Positions 1-9,415 of a DNA stretch of 64,000 nt are shown here, one piece after another; the first letter of the stretch is position 1, and every line of letters starts with the position of its first letter. The translations under genes and the position numbers were made by a program. The notes below the pieces were generated by a model that saw only the letters and a program-made list of their open reading frames with translations, ran no database searches and was not told where the DNA came from. The stretch is from Dehalococcoidia bacterium. Its GTDB lineage: Bacteria; Chloroflexota; Dehalococcoidia; GIF9; UBA5629. The stretch is taken from positions 62,001 to 126,000 of the forward strand of contig JBAZEK010000002.1 of assembly GCA_041653995.1 (NCBI GenBank), given 5' to 3'.

Positions 1-288
1 AACAGCATCCGCCATTAATAACCGGGGACTGATGTTATGTTTTTCTGCGTATTTAACGGCCATCTTGATCATCTGTCCCGATGAGTCGAGCCCCCACATC
101 TCAAATTTGCCCCTGAAAGGGAGAAAATCCGGGCCGTGGGCGCAGCCGATATTTAAAAGCCTGCCCTGCCCCCAGCGATCCGCCAGGGACCGCAGTTCGG
201 TCTCAAAGCGTGTCCAGTGCCGCAGGCGGTACCAGCTCTCCGCTATATTGTCGTAAGTATTTGAAATGTGACTGTCCTTTGGTGGCAT
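1..288 (-). CDS. Trm9-like SAM-dependent methyltransferase (partial, C-terminus outside window)
   Basis: The minus strand is open from an ATG at 288 to the window edge, giving 96 residues without a stop. The N-terminus has the 'TYDNIAESWYRLRHW' block followed by the SAM-binding motif 'LLNIGCAHGPDFL' and an acidic ribose-binding position in 'GLDSSGQ'. This order resembles the Trm9/ALKBH8-type tRNA wobble-uridine methyltransferases and their archaeal relatives, which act on carboxymethyl-uridine. The gene is divergent from elp3, 66 bp apart, which makes the family assignment more plausible because Elp3 makes that carboxymethyl substrate. The catalytic C-terminal half lies beyond base 1, so substrate choice cannot be judged. 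A general small-molecule methyltransferase is the main alternative. Confidence 0.7.
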   Translation of the reverse strand, partial: MPPKDSHISNTYDNIAESWYRLRHWTRFETELRSLADRWGQGRLLNIGCAHGPDFLPFRGKFEMWGLDSSGQMIKMAVKYAEKHNISPRLLMADAV

Positions 289-354
289 TTTGCCCGATTT
301 GCTAAACTTGAATCGCAACCTAAATATATCACACCTGTATATTTGCATCCCACT

Positions 355-1731
355 ATGCGAAAAGGTTCAAGGACGATCTCAGGCGTCACACCCGTAGCGG
401 TAATGGCCAGGCCTATGCCATGCCCCGGCTCCTGCGTTTTTTGTCCCACATTCGACGGCTCGCCCAAGAGTTATACTCCGGAATCCCCCGCGGTATTACG
501 AGCCCTGTCATGCGAATACGACCCAACCAGGCAGGTGGAGTTCCGCCTCAGTATATTCTCCAAAATGGGACATCCGGTCGATAAAGTGGAATTAATCATA
601 ATGGGCGGTACTTTCCTGGCCTCCCCGCCTGAATACCAGTACAACTTCGTAAGGTCTTGCTACGATGCGCTTAATGGGCGTCCCTCACAAAACCTGGAGG
701 ATGCCCAAAGATTGAACGAAACTGCCGGATACAGGTGTGTCGGACTCTGCATAGAAACCAGACCGGACTGGTGCAGTGAGGACGATGTAAAGCGCATGCT
801 TGAATTCGGCACCACCCGCGTGGAGCTGGGTGTGCAAACGCTGGACGACGACATATACCGTTTGGTCCGGCGCGGTCACTACGCGAAAGATGTAATCGAC
901 GCTACCGCCCTGCTGAAAAGGTACGGTTTAAAGGTCTACTACCACTGGATGCCCGGCCTGCCCGGATCGACACCCCCGCATGACCTGGCGCAGGCAAAGC
1001 TGCTTTTCAGCGATGCTAGGTATAAGCCCGATGGAATCAAGATCTATCCCACTCTCGTTGTGACCGGCACCGAGCTCGAGCAATGGTACCACCAGGGCAA
1101 ATACACTCCTTACTCCATGGGCAAAATGACGGATCTGATAGCCGATATCAAGGATACCGTGCCGGGATATGTACGTATTCCGCGCGTGATGCGCGATATC
1201 CCTACCAGGTTTATCGTGGCGGGTTGCCGCGATCTTTCCTTGCGCTCCGGAGTAAAAGAGGTAATGAAGAAGAGAGGGGCGCAGTGCCGGTGCACGCGTT
1301 GCCGTGAATACGGCCATCGCCGGCGGGAAGGCTGGAAGATAGGTGAGCCAACCTTGCACAGATACGATTATGAGGCATCAGGCGGCAGGGAAGTATTCCT
1401 GTCCTTCGAAGATGATGCCGGCACACTTTTCGGTTTATTACGGCTCCGCATCGGTTCACGTGATATTTATCCTGCCCTGATAAGGGAGGTCCACATTTTT
1501 GGTTCGGAGGTGCCGATCGGCGAGCAGGACGACCTTGCTGCCCAGCACAAGGGGCTGGGATCGGCGCTGGTTAAAGAAGCGGAGCGAATCGCCCGTGAGG
1601 AATTCGCAACAGACAGCATTGCCGTGATCAGCGGCGTGGGAGCCCGTGACTATTTCCGCCGCGGATTCGGCTATGAACTTGAAGACCACTATATGTGCAA
1701 GAAGCTCGGATCAAGCATACAGGTGGCATGA
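355..1731 (+). CDS. elp3: Elp3: tRNA uridine(34) 5-carboxymethyl synthase, radical SAM and acetyltransferase
   Basis: Elp3 uses acetyl-CoA and a radical SAM cluster to carboxymethylate U34 of tRNAs. The protein has 458 residues from the ATG at 355. A radical SAM cluster motif CX3CX2C ('CPGSCVFC') lies at about residues 23-30, followed by 'MGGTF' and 'LGVQT' strands of the barrel. The C-terminal 120 residues are a GNAT domain with the CoA-binding 'HKGLGSALVKEAERIA'. Bacterial Elp3 from Dehalococcoides mccartyi has been structurally characterised, and this protein looks like the same type. An in-frame GTG at 268 would add 29 residues, but they would overlap the divergent methyltransferase gene and do not look conserved, so 355 is preferred. 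Its 3' end overlaps the convergent oppF by 21 bp. Confidence 0.93.
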   Translation: MRKGSRTISGVTPVAVMARPMPCPGSCVFCPTFDGSPKSYTPESPAVLRALSCEYDPTRQVEFRLSIFSKMGHPVDKVELIIMGGTFLASPPEYQYNFVRSCYDALNGRPSQNLEDAQRLNETAGYRCVGLCIETRPDWCSEDDVKRMLEFGTTRVELGVQTLDDDIYRLVRRGHYAKDVIDATALLKRYGLKVYYHWMPGLPGSTPPHDLAQAKLLFSDARYKPDGIKIYPTLVVTGTELEQWYHQGKYTPYSMGKMTDLIADIKDTVPGYVRIPRVMRDIPTRFIVAGCRDLSLRSGVKEVMKKRGAQCRCTRCREYGHRRREGWKIGEPTLHRYDYEASGGREVFLSFEDDAGTLFGLLRLRIGSRDIYPALIREVHIFGSEVPIGEQDDLAAQHKGLGSALVKEAERIAREEFATDSIAVISGVGARDYFRRGFGYELEDHYMCKKLGSSIQVA

Positions 1732-2679
1732 TACCGGATGTCCGCGCGTAATTTGATGGAGTTCCGGCTCGATCTGAGAGCACACCGGCATCACGCGACG
1801 GCACCTGGTATGGAAGCGGCAACCTGCCGGGGGATTAAGAGGAGACGGAACATCACCCGTCAGCAGTATCCTTTCCCCGCCTTCGGGACGAAGGCCGGCT
1901 ATAGCCGATAACAAAGCCTCCGTGTAAGGGTGCAGCGGATTTCGGAAGAACTCTGCTTTATCCGCCGTCTCCACAATCCTGCCCAGATACATGACTGCTA
2001 CACGATCGGATAAGTACCTGACCACCGAAAGATCGTGACTTACAAAGATATAAGCCAGTCCATCCCTGTCTCTAATATCCATCATGAGATTAAGTATCTG
2101 TGCCTGCACCGAGACATCCAATGCGCTGACAGGCTCGTCGGCTATAATCAACTGTGGATCCATTGCCAGCGCCCTGGCAATGCCGATGCGCTGCTTCTGA
2201 CCGCCGCTGAACTCATGCGGATATCTCTCCCCAAAATCCGCCTCCAGCCCGACCTTCTCCAGTAAGCGTGCCACGCGGTCCTCCATCTCAGCAGGGTCAC
2301 TGATACCATGCACAATGAGCGCCTCCGCTATCGAACTGCCGACAGTCATTCTGGGGTCCAGAGACGAATCCGGATCCTGAAAGACTATTTGCATTTTTCC
2401 CCTCAGTTCTCTCAGGCTGTGCCTGTTAAGACCGACCACATCGACACCGTTGAATCTGATCTCACCGGATGTCGGTTCTTCCAATCTCAAAATGGTCTTG
2501 CCCAGAGTCGATTTCCCGCACCCTGATTCCCCTACCAGACCCAGCACCTCACCCTTGTTAACAGTCAAAGAAACACCATCCACCGCCCGTATCTCCCCGA
2601 TCGAACGTGATATCAGCCCGCCTGTAATCCGGTAGTACTTTTTAAGGTTATTAACCTCCAGCATGGCTCCGCCGATCAT
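1711..2679 (-). CDS. oppF: Oligopeptide/dipeptide ABC transporter ATP-binding protein (OppF type)
   Basis: One of the two cytoplasmic ATPases that power peptide import. In its 322 residues the Walker A 'GESGCGKST' is at about 50-58, the signature 'SGGQKQR' at 158-164 and the Walker B 'LIIADEP' at 177-183. The C-terminal oligopeptide-transporter extension ends with 'GCRFHTRC', in which the Cys pair is typical of OppD/OppF. It is the last gene of the opp operon, and its start overlaps the end of oppD in an ATGA, so translation is probably coupled. A second in-frame ATG five codons downstream is also possible. The transported substrate cannot be read from the ATPase. Confidence 0.93.
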   Translation of the reverse strand: MIGGAMLEVNNLKKYYRITGGLISRSIGEIRAVDGVSLTVNKGEVLGLVGESGCGKSTLGKTILRLEEPTSGEIRFNGVDVVGLNRHSLRELRGKMQIVFQDPDSSLDPRMTVGSSIAEALIVHGISDPAEMEDRVARLLEKVGLEADFGERYPHEFSGGQKQRIGIARALAMDPQLIIADEPVSALDVSVQAQILNLMMDIRDRDGLAYIFVSHDLSVVRYLSDRVAVMYLGRIVETADKAEFFRNPLHPYTEALLSAIAGLRPEGGERILLTGDVPSPLNPPAGCRFHTRCRRVMPVCSQIEPELHQITRGHPVSCHLYA

Positions 2680-3671
2680 CGCGCTCCGCCTCCATCTTTA
2701 TCCCCGAATAAATGACAGGCTACCTTGTGAACATCAGTGATCTTCACGGATGCAGGCATTGTGGATCTGCAAATATCCATTACCTTTGAACAGCGGGGGT
2801 GGAAAGGGCAACCGGGCGGCATTTCCAATGGATTGGGAGTAACGCCCGGAATGGATGGCAGCCTTTTAGCCTGGGATGACACATCCGGCAGACAATCGAT
2901 GAGTCCGACGGTATATGGGTGTGCCGGGCTTTTCAATATGTCTTCAACGTCGGCAACTTCGACCACCCTGCCTCCATACACTACAGCAGCCCGATCTCCT
3001 ATCTCCTTGACCAGCGACAGGTCATGCGTGATGAAAATGATGGACATCTCCCTGCGAATCTTCAGCTCCTGCAAAATGTGTATTATTTGTGCCCTGATTG
3101 TCACATCCACCGACGTAGTCGGCTCATCAGCGATCAATATCTCCGGGCTGCAGGAAAGGCTCATGGCAATCATGGCCCTCTGCTTCATACCTCCCGACAT
3201 CTGGTGCGGATACATCTTAAGCGCGCGTCCCGGCTGTGGGATATTCATCTCCTCCATCAGCGTCCGGGCCCTGTCCATCGCCTTAGTCCGGTTGACATGT
3301 TCATGTACCATCACCTGTTCGGCGATCTGGTCACCGATAGTAAAAACAGGATTCAACGACGATTGCGCGTTCTGAAAAACCATGGCGATATCCCCACCCC
3401 TGATCTCTCTCAGGTATGTTATCGGACAGGTAGTCAGATCAGCGTTTTTATAAATAACCTGGCCTCCTACTATCCTCCCGGGTGGATTATCGAAAAGGCG
3501 TAGAATCGAGAGGGCGGTCACCGTCTTTCCGCAGCCGGACTCTCCCACCAGGCAAAGACATTCTCCCTTCCGAAGAACGAAATCCACACCGTTCACGGCT
3601 TTAACCGTGCCGCGGCGTGTGAAGAACCATGTCTTCAGGTCCTTAACTTCCAGAACTGTTTCAGATTTCAC
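2676..3671 (-). CDS. oppD: Oligopeptide/dipeptide ABC transporter ATP-binding protein (OppD type)
   Basis: The second ATPase of the peptide importer. Walker A is 'GESGCGKT', the signature 'MSGGMKQR' and Walker B 'ILIADEP', followed by the family C-terminal block 'GCPFHPRC'. The reading frame opens with a TTG at 3719 inside oppC. The GTG at 3671 gives the usual OppD beginning ('VKSETVLEVKDLKTW') and a 25-bp gap from oppC, so I chose it; the upstream TTG remains possible. It is the fifth gene of the operon and overlaps oppF by four bases. Confidence 0.9.
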   Translation of the reverse strand: MKSETVLEVKDLKTWFFTRRGTVKAVNGVDFVLRKGECLCLVGESGCGKTVTALSILRLFDNPPGRIVGGQVIYKNADLTTCPITYLREIRGGDIAMVFQNAQSSLNPVFTIGDQIAEQVMVHEHVNRTKAMDRARTLMEEMNIPQPGRALKMYPHQMSGGMKQRAMIAMSLSCSPEILIADEPTTSVDVTIRAQIIHILQELKIRREMSIIFITHDLSLVKEIGDRAAVVYGGRVVEVADVEDILKSPAHPYTVGLIDCLPDVSSQAKRLPSIPGVTPNPLEMPPGCPFHPRCSKVMDICRSTMPASVKITDVHKVACHLFGDKDGGGAR

Positions 3672-3696
3672 TCCAACACTATTCCCGTACGTTATT

Positions 3697-4632
3697 TCAT
3701 ATACTGGCTCTGGGATCAAAGGCGTCCCTCAAGCCGTCGCCAAAGAAATTGAAGGAAAGAACTGTGAGAAAGAGCATGATGCCCGGCTCGACAGCTACCC
3801 ACCAGGCTGTGTCCAGGCTGTGCTGGCCGGTATTAAGGATGGTTCCCCAGCTGGTGCTCATGGGATCTCCCAGCCCGATGAAGCTCAACGCCGCTTCAGC
3901 CATGATCACACCGGGTATTGAGAGCGTAGCCATCACGATAATAAGGCTGCTGACATTGGGAATAAGATGATGGAACATTATTCTGGCATCGCTGGCCCCC
4001 AGCGCCCTGGATGCAGTGACGAAGTCCCTGGTCCTGATGGATAGCGTCTCGCTCCGGATGAGCCTGGCCGCCCCAGTCCAACCCGTCAGACCTATGACCA
4101 GCACTATGATGGCCAGGCTCGGCCCGAAAATGAACACGATCATCACCAGCAAGAGAAAGAATGGAAATGTCATCATTATATCGGTGAAGCGCATTAAAAC
4201 ATTGTCCACCCATCCTCCCGAGAAAGCCGATAGAACGCCGATAAACGTGCCCAGAAATAGGGCTATTCCGGTAGCCAGCAACCCGACCAGCAACGATATT
4301 CTGGCCCCCGAAATCAGCATGGCGAGCATATCGCGCCCCTTGCTGTCCGTGCCCAGCGGGTGATCCGGCCTCCCCCATACAACCGTAGTTGTGGATTCCC
4401 CGGTCGATATTTCGTAGACCGATTCTTCGATTGAAAACCCCAGCGGAGGAAGGTTCTTGATCATAAAATCCGTGTTTTGCGGGTCCGGCGCAAAGATCGG
4501 GCCGAATATACCTACCAGTGACAGGAACACGACAAAGCCCAAACCCGCGATGGACAGCCGGTTTTTACGCAACCTTTCCCAGTAATAATCGATAAGCCGC
4601 TTGCCGGAGCGTGCCGGCTTACCCTTATTCAT
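3697..4632 (-). CDS. oppC: Oligopeptide/dipeptide ABC transporter permease (OppC type)
   Basis: Inner-membrane permease of 311 residues. The first membrane segment ('LSIAGLGFVVFLSLVGIF') follows a basic cytoplasmic N-terminus, as in OppC/DppC. The central and C-terminal half carries the remaining helices and the ATPase-coupling region 'ASRALGASDARIMFHHLIPN'. Its ATG sits inside the last codons of oppB (8-bp overlap), with 'GAGGATAAG' as ribosome binding site. It would form a heterodimer with OppB. Confidence 0.93.
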   Translation of the reverse strand: MNKGKPARSGKRLIDYYWERLRKNRLSIAGLGFVVFLSLVGIFGPIFAPDPQNTDFMIKNLPPLGFSIEESVYEISTGESTTTVVWGRPDHPLGTDSKGRDMLAMLISGARISLLVGLLATGIALFLGTFIGVLSAFSGGWVDNVLMRFTDIMMTFPFFLLLVMIVFIFGPSLAIIVLVIGLTGWTGAARLIRSETLSIRTRDFVTASRALGASDARIMFHHLIPNVSSLIIVMATLSIPGVIMAEAALSFIGLGDPMSTSWGTILNTGQHSLDTAWWVAVEPGIMLFLTVLSFNFFGDGLRDAFDPRASI

Positions 4633-5587
4633 ATCTTATCCTCGGATCGAGATACGTGTAGATCAGGTCTGTCGCCAGGTTGATGAAGAGTACAAGGAAT
4701 GTGCCGATCAGGGTAACCGCCACCACCACGGCGTAGTCGTTGGCGAAAATAGCATTGAAAGATACCTGCCCCAGCCCGGGAATCCCAAAAACTATCTCCG
4801 TAAGGTACGCGCCGCCGAAAACAACGCTTCCCAGATCGAACATAATAATTGTAACGAGCGGCAGCACGGCGTTGCGCAGAACGTGTTTGCCGATGACCGT
4901 CTTCTCCGGCAGTCCCTTGGCGCGCGCTGTTGTCACAAAATCCTTGCGCAGGTTATCCAGCATGGCGGACCTGGTATAACGCAGATATCCCGCCAGTTCG
5001 CCTATACCCAGCGCCAGCACAGGCAGCAGGAGCTGTTTGATGTTTTCCAGCGACCAAATCGGATAACTGGTATCGTAATACGTTTTAAACCATCCCAGGT
5101 AAACAGCAAATACCATTATCAGCATCAGTCCCAGCCAGAATCCCGGTATGGAAATACCGATGAATGAGAAGATGGATGCAGCGTAATCTATTCTGGTATT
5201 CTGCTTTACCGCTGCCAGCATGCCGAGCCCAACCCCGATAACGATGGCGAAAATGGTAGCCAGCAATATCAGTTGGAAGGAATATATCCAGTGCGAGGCT
5301 ATCAGATCGCCAACAGTCTGAGACGTGCTGAAAGACCATCCCCAGTTGCCCTGCAGCAGGTTACTCATGTAGGTAAAATACTGCTCGATAATGGGCTTAT
5401 CCAGCCCATAGCGCGCCTCGATGGCCTGACGAGCAGATTCCACGTCCTGACCCCTGGCAGCGATATTGAGAATGTACCTGTCAACTGGCGAGGTGGGTCC
5501 CAGACGTAGCAGAATGAAAGTGACGGTCATGATGCCCCAGGCGATGACGACGCTGTAGATAAGACGCTTGATAATATAGCTGCGCAT
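4625..5587 (-). CDS. oppB: Oligopeptide/dipeptide ABC transporter permease (OppB type)
   Basis: Inner-membrane permease of 320 residues. It starts with the characteristic 'YIIKRLIYSVVIAWGIMTVTF' helix (here in shortened quotation: 'RLIYSVVIAWGI') and contains the coupling loop 'TARAKGLPEKTVIGKHVLRN', typical of OppB/DppB. The C-terminal block 'LIYTYLDPRIRYE' is the common end of the family. It lies 46 bp downstream of the first solute-binding gene in the transcript and overlaps oppC. Confidence 0.93.
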   Translation of the reverse strand: MRSYIIKRLIYSVVIAWGIMTVTFILLRLGPTSPVDRYILNIAARGQDVESARQAIEARYGLDKPIIEQYFTYMSNLLQGNWGWSFSTSQTVGDLIASHWIYSFQLILLATIFAIVIGVGLGMLAAVKQNTRIDYAASIFSFIGISIPGFWLGLMLIMVFAVYLGWFKTYYDTSYPIWSLENIKQLLLPVLALGIGELAGYLRYTRSAMLDNLRKDFVTTARAKGLPEKTVIGKHVLRNAVLPLVTIIMFDLGSVVFGGAYLTEIVFGIPGLGQVSFNAIFANDYAVVVAVTLIGTFLVLFINLATDLIYTYLDPRIRYE

Positions 5588-5633
5588 CTATATGTGCCTG
5601 GTGCAGCGCTTGGGAAGCTATTGCTATTGTCTA

Positions 5634-7364
5634 TTATTCAAAGCGCCACAGGTAGTAATTATAACCCATATTGATGCCCGGCTCGATGCCCTTGACATTA
5701 CTCTGAAATCCCCGATTGGCGCGCGTATATGTAATAAAGTCCACCGGCTGTTCCTCCGATATCACACGTGCCAGTTCCCCATACATAAGTGAGCGATCGT
5801 CTTTATTCATCCCCTCTTCAGAGCGTATTTTCTGGAAAAGCTGATCAACCCGGTCATTGAAAAAGCCAAATGAATTGAGCCCGCCGTCCGAGGCAAAGAA
5901 AACGCGGCTGCCGGATGGGGCAAGGGGATCGGTATTATGCGCCATAAGAGTCATATCCCAGTTCTCGTCGCTCACGGCTCGCGGGCCGTTATTATATCTC
6001 GGCTCCTGATCCGTGCCGGGCTCCCTGTTCATCATATACTGCCTCAGAAGTGTAGGCCACTGCACCCATTTGACCTCGACATCTATACCGACGGCCGCCA
6101 GCTCCTGTTTGATCAGCAGGGACATGGACTCCACCACGTCGCTTCCGGGTGTGGTCACCATCAGCAATTTAACCGGCTTGCCGTCCTTGCCCAGCAGAAT
6201 GTCGCGGTCGCCGTTCTTTGTATATTCATATCCGGCTGCCTTGAGCAACTGCATGGCCTGTTGCTTATCGTTGAGGGGAGCCACGCCCAGCTTCATGACC
6301 GTGTTATCGCTGTACCAGGGTGAGCTGGACGGGATAAAGCTGTATGCCGGCTCTGCAAAGCCCAGGGAGATCTTCTTCGCAATAGTCTCCTTATCTATGG
6401 CCATGGACAGCGCCTGCCGAACCTCTTTCCTGCGCAATCCTTCCCAGCCGTTATCTCTCTGGTTATAAGCGATAATGTTATAGCCCCGGGTCGGCACCGT
6501 GTATACGTTGATGTCCGGCATTTTCTTGAATTTGGCTACATTCTGCGGCTCGATTCCGCAATAGGTTATATCGCCGGCCTCCAGCGCTGCCTGCATCACC
6601 GCCGAGGTTCCAAACATTTTGATTATATATTCATCGAAAAACGGCGCGCCGTTATCCTTGCCCAGGAAATACTGCGGGTTGCGGGAAAGGACGTACTTAT
6701 CGTTTTTCAACCACTGCTTGAATTTGTAAGGACCGAGGTTACCGGTATACGAGAGGTCGTTGAATTCCCTGGCCCTGGTAAATGCATCCACATCCCCCTC
6801 GTACTTCAAAGCAATATATTTTGGATAGGGTATCAGGTTATATAACGTGTAAATAAATTCAGGCTGTACACTTTGCCGTGTTATCGTAAAAGTCGTGTCA
6901 TCAACCACAGCGGGAGTAACGAAAACCTTCTTACCGCCTGCATCCTCCTGCCAGTCATCCTTGTAATTATAGTTCAGCCAGTCCGAAAACATCAGGTTTT
7001 TTAAAGTATAGACGTAATCCTCCGCAGTGACCTGTGAGCCGTCACTCCATGTGAGGTCATCACGTATGGTTAAGGTATAGACCAACCCGTCCGGCGATAC
7101 TTCGATATCCTTTGCCAGGCAGCGAAGAACGATGTCGAACTCGTTATCGTAATTCGCCAGCGATTCCAGTGTGAATCCCACATAACCGAAAGAAGAAGCG
7201 TCGGCAGCCAGTATCCAGTTGAGAGTCTCGGCCTCACCGCCCGACACGTCGCCCTCGATAAAACTACCCCTTGTAGCAGGCGCAGCACAGGCCGACAGAG
7301 AGATTGCCAGAAGCAACGCCAGGGTAATCGCAGCGAAACTGCTCTTTACTACTGTATTATTCAA
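5634..7364 (-). CDS. oppA: Peptide ABC transporter substrate-binding lipoprotein, copy 1 (OppA type)
   Basis: Extracytoplasmic peptide-binding protein of the SBP family 5. It has a lipoprotein signal peptide with a hydrophobic core and lipobox 'LSAC' followed by a mature protein of about 550 residues. Family features are 'WSDGSQVTAEDYVYTLK', 'RNPQYFLGKDNGAP' and 'RQALSMAIDKETIA'. I chose the TTG at 7364, which has 'GTGAGGG' five bases upstream; a GTG at 7376 is also in frame. The protein is clearly related to the product of the next upstream gene, with shared motifs and nearly the same length, so the two are tandem duplicates. The pair may widen or split substrate range. Confidence 0.92.
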   Translation of the reverse strand: MNNTVVKSSFAAITLALLLAISLSACAAPATRGSFIEGDVSGGEAETLNWILAADASSFGYVGFTLESLANYDNEFDIVLRCLAKDIEVSPDGLVYTLTIRDDLTWSDGSQVTAEDYVYTLKNLMFSDWLNYNYKDDWQEDAGGKKVFVTPAVVDDTTFTITRQSVQPEFIYTLYNLIPYPKYIALKYEGDVDAFTRAREFNDLSYTGNLGPYKFKQWLKNDKYVLSRNPQYFLGKDNGAPFFDEYIIKMFGTSAVMQAALEAGDITYCGIEPQNVAKFKKMPDINVYTVPTRGYNIIAYNQRDNGWEGLRRKEVRQALSMAIDKETIAKKISLGFAEPAYSFIPSSSPWYSDNTVMKLGVAPLNDKQQAMQLLKAAGYEYTKNGDRDILLGKDGKPVKLLMVTTPGSDVVESMSLLIKQELAAVGIDVEVKWVQWPTLLRQYMMNREPGTDQEPRYNNGPRAVSDENWDMTLMAHNTDPLAPSGSRVFFASDGGLNSFGFFNDRVDQLFQKIRSEEGMNKDDRSLMYGELARVISEEQPVDFITYTRANRGFQSNVKGIEPGINMGYNYYLWRFE

Positions 7365-7397
7365 TTTTTCCCTCACCTGTGATCCGCGCCGCCCGAT

Positions 7398-9128
7398 TTA
7401 CTCCGTATACCACAACTGGTAGTTATAGAACATGTTAACCCCGGGTTCAATTCCCTTTATCTTGTCGGCAAATGCAAAGTTATCCTTGTAGTAGACGATG
7501 AAATCGACAGGCTGAGCATCGGATACGGCCTTAGCAAGCTCGCTATATATCTTCTGCCGGTTGACCGGGTCAACAGCCTCAGCGGAGGATGCTCTTTTAT
7601 AAAGGTCATCTATTTTATCATCGAAAAAGCCGAAGATATTTAACCTGCCTTTGGTTGAAAAGAAAATCTCACTGCGGCCTATGGTCAGGGCATCGCCGAA
7701 GGACGATAGAATTACCAGATCCCACGGCTGGCTGCTCACAGCCCCCGGGCCACCATTGTATTCCGGATTCCTGTCGACGCCGGGCACCTTGTTCATATAA
7801 ATCTCGCGCGCAACAAAATCCTGCACCTGGTACTTGGGTTCGACCTCAAATCCGATACTATTCAGATTCTGGCCAATGATGTAAGCTGCGGCTTTCTGAA
7901 CTTCGCTGTCAATGGCAACGGGCAGTACCAGTTTAATTGCTTTGCCGTCCTTATCCACGAAGCGCTGCTTGCCGTCGATGTCCTTCATCTCGTAGCCGGC
8001 GCTTTTTATCAGCGCGATGGCTTTTTGTACATCAGCGGCAGCGTTCATGCCGAATTCCTGAGTCGCATTCTCGCTATACCAGGGCGAATAGGGTGGGATG
8101 ATTCCATATGCAGGCTCGGCATATCCTCCGAAGATATCGTTGATGACGGCCGGCTTATCGATTGACATCGATATGGCCTGCCTGACTCTGGGGTCTTTCA
8201 GGCCGATCCACCCGTTGTCGCGCTGGTTGTAGGCAAGCATCAGGAATTGCCCCGATGGGATGGTTACAACTTTCAGGTCCTTGTTACCACGAAACGTATT
8301 GGCGTCCTGCGGTTCAATAAATGCATAAGATATCTTCCCCTGGTTCAGCCCCTCATTTATGAAATTCTGCAGGCCGGGTTGATTGATAACATATCCCTCA
8401 AAATAAGGAGCGCCGTTATCTTTGCCCAGGTAATAATAGGGGTTCCGCTCCATCACCAGGCCCTCGGCTGACGTCCACTCAATAGGCCTGTAGGGTCCCA
8501 GGTTGCCGCAGTAGCTCATATTGTTAAACTCCGGCGAAGCGATAAATGCGTCGGCCATGTTTTCATAATGGCGAGCAATATTTTCGGGATAGGGCATCAG
8601 GTCGTATACGGCATATTCGAAATTAGGATCAGCGGTTTTCCTGACGATCCTGAAAGCAGTGCCGCTCACCGCTTCTGCTTTAACCGGCACTAAATATCCT
8701 GCGACCTCCTCCTGCCAGCGTGATTTGTCCGCACTTTCCAGCCAGTCCGCCAGCATGATGTTGTTAATTGTGTACACGTAATCATCCGCCGATACAGCGG
8801 TCCCGTCACTCCATTTCAGGTCATCCCTGATAGTGACGGTATAAGTCAGCCCATCCGGAGCCACCTCCAATTCCCTGGCAATGCATCGCGGTTGCAGCTT
8901 ATACTGGTTATCGTAAACGGCCAGCGGCTCAACCATAAAACTGGCATACCTTCTTGAGGCCCCTCCATCGGTAGCAATTATCCAATTAAGTGTTTGCGCA
9001 CTTTCACCAAGTTGCGATTCGACAAATGTACCCTTAACGGGGTGAAGTTGCGGCTGTGTTGCCGTGCATGCGGGTAAAAGCGTGATAAAAATAGTAATGA
9101 CCGTTGCTAATACTAATATCCTCTTCAT
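7398..9128 (-). CDS. oppA: Peptide ABC transporter substrate-binding lipoprotein, copy 2 (OppA type)
   Basis: First gene of the opp operon; 576 residues. The signal peptide begins 'MKRILVLATVITIF' and ends in lipobox 'LPAC'. The mature part has the SBP-5 landmarks 'WSDGTAVSADDYVYTI', 'RNPYYYLGKDNGAPYF' and 'RQAISMSIDKPAVI'. The open frame extends 41 codons upstream to 9251, but the ATG at 9128 is preceded by 'AAAGGAGAG' at good spacing and starts the signal peptide, so it is the true start. Parallel motifs show it is a paralogue of the downstream binding protein. Confidence 0.93.
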   Translation of the reverse strand: MKRILVLATVITIFITLLPACTATQPQLHPVKGTFVESQLGESAQTLNWIIATDGGASRRYASFMVEPLAVYDNQYKLQPRCIARELEVAPDGLTYTVTIRDDLKWSDGTAVSADDYVYTINNIMLADWLESADKSRWQEEVAGYLVPVKAEAVSGTAFRIVRKTADPNFEYAVYDLMPYPENIARHYENMADAFIASPEFNNMSYCGNLGPYRPIEWTSAEGLVMERNPYYYLGKDNGAPYFEGYVINQPGLQNFINEGLNQGKISYAFIEPQDANTFRGNKDLKVVTIPSGQFLMLAYNQRDNGWIGLKDPRVRQAISMSIDKPAVINDIFGGYAEPAYGIIPPYSPWYSENATQEFGMNAAADVQKAIALIKSAGYEMKDIDGKQRFVDKDGKAIKLVLPVAIDSEVQKAAAYIIGQNLNSIGFEVEPKYQVQDFVAREIYMNKVPGVDRNPEYNGGPGAVSSQPWDLVILSSFGDALTIGRSEIFFSTKGRLNIFGFFDDKIDDLYKRASSAEAVDPVNRQKIYSELAKAVSDAQPVDFIVYYKDNFAFADKIKGIEPGVNMFYNYQLWYTE

Positions 9129-9241
9129 ATCTCTCCTTTGACTTTCTGCTTTTATAACGCGGCAACCGTCAATTGGTTGCAGATTTTCACTGTACGATTT
9201 TCTGGAAATTCCCGGTACAAACCCGGCTGACCGGGGAGAAT

Positions 9242-9270
9242 ATACTAACATAATTATAGGTTCAGTTCAA
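9242..9270 (-). promoter_or_regulatory. Candidate sigma-70 promoter of the opp operon
   Basis: Read on the minus strand there is a TTGAAC (-35, 9265-9270) and a TAGTAT (-10, 9242-9247) separated by exactly 17 bp. The predicted start is near 9235, about 107 bases before the oppA ATG. The -10 is imperfect, so this is a moderate call. The rest of the 9129-9415 interval shows no gene. Confidence 0.4.
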
Positions 9271-9415
9271 AGGGGGTTGGTATGGGTTTTCGTCACTTCA
9301 ATGCCTATGTTATTTAATAGCTATTTTGGCTGCAATAATAGCAGCCCTATGTTTTGCACGGTTGGCTTTACTGAATCCGTATATCGGATTACCAATTATC
9401 GGGGTGGTAACTATC

